Source: an uncultured Lentisphaerota bacterium (GTDB lineage Bacteria; Verrucomicrobiota; Lentisphaeria; Victivallales; GWF2-50-93). From it: a stretch of 62,603 bases of DNA. The stretch spans positions 1 through 62,603 of the forward strand of contig CAIQLG010000189.1 of assembly GCA_903872565.1 (NCBI GenBank), read 5' to 3'. Below the pieces are notes generated by a model. The model worked only from the letters and a program-made list of their open reading frames with translations, was not told the DNA's origin and did not search any database. Below, piece by piece: positions 56,527 through 62,603 of the stretch. The position numbers were made by a program, and so were the translations under genes. Within the stretch, counting starts at the first letter, position 1; every line of letters begins with the position of its first letter.

Positions 56527-59500
56527 CCCTGATTGAACTCTACCAGTCACAAGCGACGGACGGGGGAACTGGCGAAAACGCCCGCGCACTGCTGAAGCAG
56601 ACGCACTGGTTTACAGACAATGCCGACTTTGATCCAAAGACTGCCGAAGCACTTCCGCAGGTGTTATCCGCATTCCTATATAGAGTCACGCGATCGGGGA
56701 ATCCCGCCCCCCTTCATGATCGCCTCTGGCGCATCACAGAACACGCCCGTCCTTCAGTGGAACGCCTCTTCCGCGCACTTAACGAAAGTCCACGCCGTGA
56801 GCATGCGCTGTTGCCCGTCCGCGCCGTTCGGGAATTGGACGCCAACAGTTTCATCAAACTCAGCAACCGACCTGGCCGTAACATTCGAGAGAAACTTGCC
56901 GGCAAACCCTATCTCCAAGCCGTCCGCCGTTTCCAATCCGTCAACCTGCCCGAGAATCGTCTGCTGAAAACATTCGTCACCCGACTTGCGGAATTGCTCG
57001 AATTGCGCCAAAACTGTCTCGACGGGGAAGAAGACGAACTGCTCCCCAAAATTCAATCGTGGCTTCTTTCCGAAGAGGCGCAAACAATCGCTCGTTGGGA
57101 GAACCTGCCACCAAACAACACGCTTCTCTCCCACCGCGACTATCGCCGTGTCTGGGATGCCTGGAGTCGGATGCAAACACTCGATGAAGATATCGCTCGC
57201 GATTACTCTCAACTCGAAGTCCGCGACAAAACGATGCGCCTTTGGAATGAATATGCTCGAATGTATTCCGAGGGAACACATTATTTCGCAGAAATGCCCG
57301 TTCTCTTCGACTACGAAAAATTTAAAATCCAACCCTGGATTTCTCAACTCTCATTTAAGAAGGCAATACGAAAAATAATTCGCTCCTCCCGAATGAAAGA
57401 AATATCCGACCCGGTTTGCGTTGACCTTGCCATATTGTACCCACACTATGCCACCACAACAAAGTCATCTTTGTCTCTTTATGACTCCTATTTATGGCAG
57501 GAATGGGAGAAAGAAGATGAATCCGTTGACATCGAACTCTTCAACTCCGATGCCGCATATCTTCATCCTGATGCTACCTCAATTTCTTCAAGGGATCTTT
57601 TTTTCTCTAAAGACAACTCTCTCGAACATCTTGACCGCGCCGCGCGTGCATTCGCCTCAAAACTGCGCGAAACTTTTAAGAACGATACCTTCATCTGGCT
57701 CGTTCCCGATTTCCTCAACGATTTCGAACTAGAAATCATCCGCCGCAACATCAACGCTCGCTTCCCAAACGCCGAGCCGCTCCCGTGCAGCGTGGCGGCT
57801 GTATTTGAGCAGGTTGACTATTCCAAAATCAAAAACGACGGCTATCCCATCGTAGTCGTTGATACCATCGGCGGTAAAACCTGTGCCACCAAACTCATCG
57901 CTCGAATTAACCCCGAACTCAAAAAACTCCTTCCCGAAACCAACGGTTTTTTCTGGGAGCGTTGTCCACCGGTAATTATCTCACATAGAGAGAATGAGGA
58001 AGCAGAGGGGGGAAAATGGCAAAACTGCGACATCATCACCGTTGACGACAAAGGACAGTGGTGCGATAGGATTCGCACAGAAAAGCCGCAGTTCATTGAC
58101 CCAAGCACCCTCAAACGCGACCCGCGCATCGGGCAGTTTGCCTTTTGCATCAATGTGACCAAGAGCCCCGTAGGCGGCGGCATACGCCTCCATGCTTTGC
58201 AGCAACGCGCGGGGAACATCCCGCTCTGGCGCGACCAGATTCCCGAACTGTATATCCTGCTTCAGCGTTTTTGCTTGGTCGGCAAAAACATCTCCGTCGA
58301 ACCCATTCGCGGTTTATCCGTCCCAATCCCAATTCACGATAACTTCTACCTTAAACCTGGGAAACGATTCTATCGGTTTCCGCTATACCAAGGCGAAAAA
58401 GCTGACGAAATCGGATACTCTGCCCGTCTTGATTCACCTGCGTTTCCACGCAAAACAGTCACCGTATGCAAACTCAACCTCACCTTTGAATACGGCGCTG
58501 ACGAACCTTATAAACTCATTTTCGACCCCCTCGATAAATCCTTCCCGTCAATCCACGCCATCTGGCGGCGTACTGAGGAAGACATTATCACAGATGCCCC
58601 TGCACCAGAATACCCAACACCTATGTCATGGACGGAATTACGCAATGCGCCGAAACCAGACAGTAAAGAAACCAGCGACTTGCTGGAATGGGTATTGTCA
58701 GCAATTGACGGGCTGGACAGAGATTTGTTCATTCGCCCACAAAAAAGGATAGTCGGCAAGATATGCAGGTATTGGGGTATGGATAAAGGTGGCAAGCATT
58801 TTACTATCGCTAAATGTGACGAAACCGACGCAGATGTATTCATTCACGAAACAGCTCTCATGAAAGGATTGCACTATGAAGATTATGAAGAGGGAAATGA
58901 AGTCTCATTTGAATTACGAGAATATAAAGGCAAATTCTCAGGTTATAAGGTCGCAAATTCTGATTACAGAGAAGAAACACAATTACGCAATTTTAACGAT
59001 AATGTAACTACAAATGTAGTAAAAATTATTCGTCAACGTCTTTATGTTCCATTCATTCAAGTTTGGAGAGACGGGCGCTCGATCATGGACGAAGAATGTC
59101 CGAAAGACTTTGCCAATGAGGCAAAATATAGGATTAAATATCTTACCGATTTGTTAAGCCAACCCGGAATCCCACAACCTGTGAAAAATGAATTTTTGTT
59201 TTTGCTCGCCTGCCTTCACAAGGATACAACGGACGAGTGTGTACAATGGCTTACCGACCAAGTTGAAAATGGAGACCTTCTTGATCTACGAGCGATCGGT
59301 TTTGCGCTTGGTGATGTATCAGAAGAGTGGCAACAATATATATTCAGCAAGCTTGCCACAAACCCAAGTAACTCGGCAATCAGCGTATTCGCCTACGCTA
59401 TTTGGCGCGAACAGCGCTTTGTCGAAAGATTTTCTATTTCAGAATTGCAAGAGGCTCTGTATGCCTTGTCAAGACGCTTAGCAAATATACAAGCGCAGCA

Positions 59501-59837
59501 AAAAGAAGATGGTACGTTTAGTGTCGCTGTCAAACCGTTTGAACTTCTTTACGGATTGATGCGCACTCGTACCTCAACAGACACTGAAATCAAGATGCTC
59601 CTTCAGCCACAACAGAAAATCACTAAAATGCTTGAAAAGCAGGTCAAACGAGTTATTGAGATTGTTGCGCAAAATAAAATCGAACTCGCCTCCCGTATTC
59701 AACTGATGGATCTTCCCCCAAAACCTACCGGCGATCGCACTCCTGACTTGCTCTACGCATTGCGACTCTCTCTATCTGGAGATGATGGAGCAATTGGTAT
59801 CCGCACCACTGGTGTATCCAACAATGATAATGACTGA
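56523..59837 (+). CDS. DUF2357 (McrC-like) protein with cold-shock domain
   Basis: 1104 residues. The N-terminal section (RPGRNIREKLAGKPYL, VNLPENRLLKTFV; about 125-160) has the 'ENR-K' signature of DUF2357 proteins that partner McrB-like ATPases. A central stretch (LVPDFLNDFELEII, then YPIVVVDTIGGKTCATKLIARI) resembles the phosphate-binding strand of actin/Hsp70-type ATPases, an inference. Residues about 738-815 (GKICRYWGMDKGGKHFTI, DADVFIHETALM) are a cold-shock/OB domain, expected to bind single-stranded DNA or RNA. A helical C-terminus follows. No clear PD-(D/E)XK triad is seen, so cleavage may be left to the next gene. Coupled to the McrB-like gene by ATGA. Confidence 0.8.
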   Translation: MTLIELYQSQATDGGTGENARALLKQTHWFTDNADFDPKTAEALPQVLSAFLYRVTRSGNPAPLHDRLWRITEHARPSVERLFRALNESPRREHALLPVRAVRELDANSFIKLSNRPGRNIREKLAGKPYLQAVRRFQSVNLPENRLLKTFVTRLAELLELRQNCLDGEEDELLPKIQSWLLSEEAQTIARWENLPPNNTLLSHRDYRRVWDAWSRMQTLDEDIARDYSQLEVRDKTMRLWNEYARMYSEGTHYFAEMPVLFDYEKFKIQPWISQLSFKKAIRKIIRSSRMKEISDPVCVDLAILYPHYATTTKSSLSLYDSYLWQEWEKEDESVDIELFNSDAAYLHPDATSISSRDLFFSKDNSLEHLDRAARAFASKLRETFKNDTFIWLVPDFLNDFELEIIRRNINARFPNAEPLPCSVAAVFEQVDYSKIKNDGYPIVVVDTIGGKTCATKLIARINPELKKLLPETNGFFWERCPPVIISHRENEEAEGGKWQNCDIITVDDKGQWCDRIRTEKPQFIDPSTLKRDPRIGQFAFCINVTKSPVGGGIRLHALQQRAGNIPLWRDQIPELYILLQRFCLVGKNISVEPIRGLSVPIPIHDNFYLKPGKRFYRFPLYQGEKADEIGYSARLDSPAFPRKTVTVCKLNLTFEYGADEPYKLIFDPLDKSFPSIHAIWRRTEEDIITDAPAPEYPTPMSWTELRNAPKPDSKETSDLLEWVLSAIDGLDRDLFIRPQKRIVGKICRYWGMDKGGKHFTIAKCDETDADVFIHETALMKGLHYEDYEEGNEVSFELREYKGKFSGYKVANSDYREETQLRNFNDNVTTNVVKIIRQRLYVPFIQVWRDGRSIMDEECPKDFANEAKYRIKYLTDLLSQPGIPQPVKNEFLFLLACLHKDTTDECVQWLTDQVENGDLLDLRAIGFALGDVSEEWQQYIFSKLATNPSNSAISVFAYAIWREQRFVERFSISELQEALYALSRRLANIQAQQKEDGTFSVAVKPFELLYGLMRTRTSTDTEIKMLLQPQQKITKMLEKQVKRVIEIVAQNKIELASRIQLMDLPPKPTGDRTPDLLYALRLSLSGDDGAIGIRTTGVSNNDND

Positions 59838-59852
59838 TAACAGGAAAAAACT

Positions 59853-61595
59853 ATGAAACACTATCTGCTCACTTGGTATGGCATCACCGACCTCCGCGCC
59901 GCACTCGGCCTTGAAGCAACCGACGGACCGATTCTCAGTGCGCTCAAAACTGGAAATTTCACAGATGTCGTCATCCTCGCATACTCCAACCCTTGCAAAG
60001 ACCAAAACGCTTTCACGAATGATCTCTCCACCCAATGGGAGAAATTGAGGCATGAAGGCCTTGAAACTCGCTTGAAATTTCCACGCGACAAAGCGCAGCT
60101 GATTGTGGATGCAGTCAGCAATACTGTGGCGGGACATACGCTTTTCACGAAATGGCTGAAAGCCGAACTGACCACCGCTGGGATTTCCTGCGAGATTCAA
60201 ATCATCCATCAGGAACTGCAGCATCTGAACGATGCGCAGGGAATTTACAATGCCGCCGCATCGGCGCTTAAACACGCTTTGAGCGATACCAGCGAAAAAA
60301 CGCTTACCAGTTTTGTGAGTCCCGGAACACCGGTGATGGCATACACTTGGGCTCTGATTGCAAGGTCACAACCCCAGCACAAGATAGCCGTTATCGCCAG
60401 TTCAGACCCGCGCAAGCCGCCTGAAACAATTATTCTGCCAAAGGATTTGCTGATGCCGATGGTCGCCGCGCCGCAAACCGCCAAACCGTCCGAATATGAT
60501 GCCATTATTCACCTGCTTGGACGCGAGCGGATGCCGATTTATTTCGCCATGCTCCAATTTCAGGCGAAAGAACACATTTTCATTACAACACAAGATTATG
60601 ACAATGCCGCATCTGCTCTATCGCGCTTGCTACCTTCCTCTTGCAATGTCAAGACTGTAATCATCCAAGACCCCTTCAAGCCTGCCGATACGCGAAGGGC
60701 GATTGAAAAACAAGTTGCCAAACATCCATCAACAGCAAAAATAGCGGTCAACCTGACCGGTGGAACAAAATTGATGTTTTCGGGAGCGTTGGCCGCCTGT
60801 TGGGAAAGCGGAATCGAACCGTTCTACTTTGAGATACACAATCACAATGTCATCTTCCTTCGCGACGGCGCGACGGTTCCGTTCATTGGCGCAAAATCCG
60901 TCAAGGACTTTTTCACCGTCAACGGATTTGATGTTATCACGCAAGGCCAGTGGAATTACCGCATGACCCGCTTGACAGGCACAAACAAATTGTGGGAAAA
61001 ACGAAAGACACTGGGCTCGCTATATCAATATGCTGATTTCCGGAAATATAACATACACTGGGGGTGCAGGCGCAATCCACCTTTCAACTGGAAATGGAGC
61101 AAATCTCAAGCAACATTTGATAAGAATGGGAACGCAACGCTTCTTTTGGACAACGAATCTATTTCGGTACCGCCTTGTGATGACTTCGGGCAGTATCTCG
61201 GTGGGGGATGGTTAGAAGAGTATGTTTTCTCCTTGTTGTATCCGCTCAAAGAGAAGGGGTTGATTCACGATTTGCGCATCGGTGTTGAAGTGGACTACTC
61301 TGGGAAAGTTCGTCACCCCAATGACCCTCCCAACGGCGAGTTCGACTGTGCGTTTACGGACGGCAAACGCTTGTGGCTTGTTGAGTGCAAGGCAGGAGCG
61401 GTCAAACAGGAGCACATACAAAAACTTGAAAACAACTTGAAAACCTATGGTGGCATTGCTGCAAAGGGCATTCTCGTTTCCTCTTTCCCAATTGTCTCTG
61501 CACTTGTGAAACGCGTTTCTTCTTCGACAGCCATCCGTGCCGTTCAACCCGGAGAATTGGGTACCGAAGTCCTCCAGAAAATCATTTTCTCCTGA
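59853..61595 (+). CDS. CARF-domain PD-(D/E)XK nuclease (Card1/Can-like effector)
   Basis: 580 residues. The central CARF-type motif VNLTGGTKLMFSGAL lies near residues 298-312, close to the N.TGGTK loop of DUF1887/Card1 proteins that binds cyclic oligoadenylate. The first ~150 residues resemble the RtcR/CARF-like N-terminal fold. The C-terminal domain (about 470-580) has GEFDCAFTDG and WLVECKAGAVKQ, i.e. the D-ExK nuclease core. Card1-like proteins cut DNA or RNA once bound to cyclic nucleotides made by Cas10. There is no cas gene here, so the ligand source is elsewhere or different. CAGGA precedes the ATG; the 15-base gap keeps it in the operon. Confidence 0.87.
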   Translation: MKHYLLTWYGITDLRAALGLEATDGPILSALKTGNFTDVVILAYSNPCKDQNAFTNDLSTQWEKLRHEGLETRLKFPRDKAQLIVDAVSNTVAGHTLFTKWLKAELTTAGISCEIQIIHQELQHLNDAQGIYNAAASALKHALSDTSEKTLTSFVSPGTPVMAYTWALIARSQPQHKIAVIASSDPRKPPETIILPKDLLMPMVAAPQTAKPSEYDAIIHLLGRERMPIYFAMLQFQAKEHIFITTQDYDNAASALSRLLPSSCNVKTVIIQDPFKPADTRRAIEKQVAKHPSTAKIAVNLTGGTKLMFSGALAACWESGIEPFYFEIHNHNVIFLRDGATVPFIGAKSVKDFFTVNGFDVITQGQWNYRMTRLTGTNKLWEKRKTLGSLYQYADFRKYNIHWGCRRNPPFNWKWSKSQATFDKNGNATLLLDNESISVPPCDDFGQYLGGGWLEEYVFSLLYPLKEKGLIHDLRIGVEVDYSGKVRHPNDPPNGEFDCAFTDGKRLWLVECKAGAVKQEHIQKLENNLKTYGGIAAKGILVSSFPIVSALVKRVSSSTAIRAVQPGELGTEVLQKIIFS

Positions 61596-61931
61596 CACAC
61601 TTCCCGACGATACTCCGCTTGCGGTGGTGCCAATGCCTTGCAGAGCAATGCCACTGACTGGTCGGCGGAGGGCATACGATTCACAGGAAGCACACATCAA
61701 GTATCGTCGTCGCGGAGTTGATCGAGGGTGCGTTCGACAAGCTGGCTGAGGAGTTTGAAAAGCTTGAGCTGAACATCAAACGCATGAAAGCGTTACCGCT
61801 GGACGAGAACTGTCAAGGCCAACCGAACCGCATATCTTCTAAATGTCCATGTGATTGATCGTTTACCATTTTCTTGCCAGTGAAGTAGCGCAGCCTGGCG
61901 GCAACCAGTATTAGTTCAGCCACACCGTTCT
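61596..61931. other. Gap after the CARF gene with possible decayed coding fragment
   Basis: No intact gene. One forward frame (about 61698-61857) reads AELIEGAFDKLAEEFEKLEL and a basic continuation that looks protein-like, but it has no start codon with a ribosome site and no intact length. It may be a gene remnant. No hairpin with T-run is evident for the end of the large operon. Confidence 0.35.
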
Positions 61932-62059
61932 ATGAAACTTGATCAGGCCGATTTTGAAAGGCAGATTGAACTAATCAGGACACACCTGGAAATATCCCCC
62001 AAAAACAAGGAGTTGGCAATAGAAAATCAATTTAGGTTGGTGAAAGGCAGTATTATTTC
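61932..62059 (+). pseudogene. Truncated 5' fragment of an unknown gene
   Basis: An ATG at 61932 opens a normal-looking helical frame (MKLDQADFERQIELIRTHLE ... FRLVKGS) for about 42 codons. After about 62050 the frame becomes a run of Phe/Ile/Ser codons that is antisense to the winged-helix gene. The abrupt change, together with a shift to AT-rich sequence, looks like a gene cut by an insertion or recombination breakpoint. Confidence 0.35.
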
Positions 62060-62263
62060 TCATATCTTTTTTTCATTCTTGTTTTTTGTCATCCATAAGT
62101 TTACTCCCATTTTTTGTATCTTCACGATTTTCCCTGCAATAATAAGTTCTAATAAATATTTTTCTGCAGTATTCCAACTTAAATTAAATATTTTAGCAAT
62201 TTCAGAACTAGTAACTACCTTTTCTTTCTTTATAACATCTAGAATATTATTATGAATATCCAT
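62060..62263 (-). CDS. Small winged-helix transcription regulator (leaderless)
   Basis: A 67-residue protein. KVVTSSEIAKIFNLSWNTAEKYLLELIIAG is a standard winged-helix recognition unit, followed by a short wing (IVKIQKMGVNLWM). It has no Shine-Dalgarno sequence. Instead TTTATAAATA at 62284-62293 is about 25 bases upstream of the ATG, the layout of a leaderless archaeal mRNA. It is thus the strongest single piece of evidence that the host is an archaeon. It is probably a local one-domain regulator outside the island. Confidence 0.72.
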   Translation of the reverse strand: MDIHNNILDVIKKEKVVTSSEIAKIFNLSWNTAEKYLLELIIAGKIVKIQKMGVNLWMTKNKNEKKI

Positions 62264-62283
62264 ACTAATATTAATATCTACAG

Positions 62284-62293
62284 TTATTTATAA
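62284..62293 (-). promoter_or_regulatory. Archaeal TATA box of the winged-helix gene
   Basis: On the reverse strand this reads TTTATAAATA, centred 25 bases before the first base of the start codon at 62263. Confidence 0.65.
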
Positions 62294-62308
62294 AGCTTTC
62301 TTATAATA

Positions 62309-62329
62309 GGGCTCTGTTGAAAAAGTTAT
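62309..62329 (+). repeat. Possible IS6-type terminal repeat remnant
   Basis: GGGCTCTGTTGAAAAAGTT resembles the GG(C/T)(A/T)CTGTTG(C/A)AAA ends of IS6-family elements. No transposase gene or second end is present, so this could be a solitary remnant or coincidence. Confidence 0.25.
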
Positions 62330-62427
62330 AGGGAGTGAAAACATTGTTAAATGAATTGGATAGAATACAAAGAATTAATAATAGAGATGAAGACACATAT
62401 GAATGGCAGTACTATTATTCGGCGTAA

Positions 62428-62463
62428 CCCCACAATACTACGTATTGTATTTGAACCCTCTTT
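62428..62463 (+). repeat. Palindromic repeat, copy 3 (right boundary candidate)
   Basis: The core ACAATACTACGTATTGT (62432-62448) differs from copies 1 and 2 only at one base of the three-base centre, and the arms stay identical. The extension ATTTGAACCCTCTT matches copy 2. It is in the same orientation as copy 2, 24.3 kb away, with the whole TerY-P operon between them. Confidence 0.75.
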
Positions 62464-62528
62464 TAAATGATGCCAAAAGTTCTTATATTTAAATTTTGGT
62501 TCGTTTTCATTTTAAGTGGGTACCTATT

Positions 62529-62603
62529 TTATGTTAGTGGTTCATAATGGGCGTTGACTTTGGTAAAGTCCAAGTCTCCTGTAACGAGATAAATTACAAC
62601 CAT
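62529..62603 (-). CDS. C-terminal end of a PIN-like (VapC-type) protein, cut by the window edge
   Basis: The reverse frame ending at 62529 reads IYLVTGDLDFTKVNAHY, close to the (Y/I)LVTGDxDF segment near the C-terminus of PIN-domain toxins, whose Asp residues bind metal. The frame is open to the window edge; the Met there need not be the start. The upstream part and any antitoxin gene lie outside the window. Confidence 0.4.
   Translation of the reverse strand: MVVIYLVTGDLDFTKVNAHYEPLT

Noticed and set aside
62351..62470. 39-codon forward ORF running through repeat copy 3
   Set aside because: No conserved motif, and its C-terminal similarity to frames at the other copies is explained by nucleotide repeat identity.

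Overview
Two large anti-mobile-element gene clusters, separated by about 8 kb of small nuclease, ATPase and regulator genes, fill this window. The host is most probably an archaeon. TTTATATA-type TATA boxes lie about 25-30 bases upstream of predicted start codons (for example TATA 62284-62293 for the reverse-strand gene starting at 62263, and TATA 35739-35746 for the gene starting at 35772). That is the layout of archaeal leaderless or short-leader transcripts. Tandem winged-helix regulators and a HerA/DUF87-type ATPase fit an archaeon too. The two large operons instead carry good Shine-Dalgarno sequences and TGA/ATG overlaps, and the first gene is a YjzC-family protein common in bacteria, so the islands may have been acquired. 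I cannot name the genus.

Region 1 (333-29320, reverse strand) is one run of nine long genes with almost no gaps. In order of transcription they are: a 1710-residue DEAD/DEAH helicase with a DUF1998 region and a Vsr/DUF559-like nuclease tail (DrmA/DrmB or DruE-like); two SNF2 helicases (947 and 1194 residues, the latter with an N-terminal Swt1/HEPN-like domain); a sacsin/Hsp90-type ATPase; an Eco57I/PglX-like adenine methylase; a SIR2 NADase-like protein; an unknown protein; a phospholipase-D-like protein; and a third SNF2 helicase. The parts list resembles DISARM and Druantia, but the combination is unusual. A reasonable working model is methylation-based self-marking, helicase/nuclease attack on foreign DNA, and a SIR2 arm acting on NAD.

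Region 2 (29321-38292) holds a promoter region with paired GGAC/GTCC operators and several small forward genes: a tandem-duplication protein, two PD-(D/E)XK-like nucleases, a calcineurin-like phosphoesterase and a zinc ribbon. It then has a reverse-strand NERD membrane protein and a HerA-like ATPase cassette facing a tandem winged-helix regulator across a shared operator, followed by small archaeal genes and an intergenic stretch rich in palindromes.

Region 3 (38615-61595, forward strand) is a tightly packed operon of TerY-P type. It encodes two paralogous vWA proteins, a WXG100-like helical protein, a coiled-coil protein with a nuclease-like C-terminus, two small proteins, an FtsK/HerA ATPase, then the vWA-PP2C-kinase triad, an SF1 helicase, an unknown protein, a coiled-coil McrB-like AAA+ GTPase/ATPase, a DUF2357 protein with a cold-shock domain, and a CARF-PD-(D/E)XK nuclease. 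A phospho-switch (kinase/phosphatase/vWA) probably gates DNA-handling ATPases and two nuclease effectors; the CARF domain suggests a cyclic-oligonucleotide input.

A roughly 35-base element with a perfect 17-base palindrome occurs at 37704, 38094 and 62428. Copies 2 and 3 are direct repeats bracketing Region 3, so it may be the island's boundary or att-like sequence. The last 550 bases are AT-rich and look like host chromosome: a gene fragment, a winged-helix gene with a leaderless promoter, and the C-terminus of a PIN-like toxin. I saw no tRNA, rRNA, CRISPR array, integrase or transposase gene.
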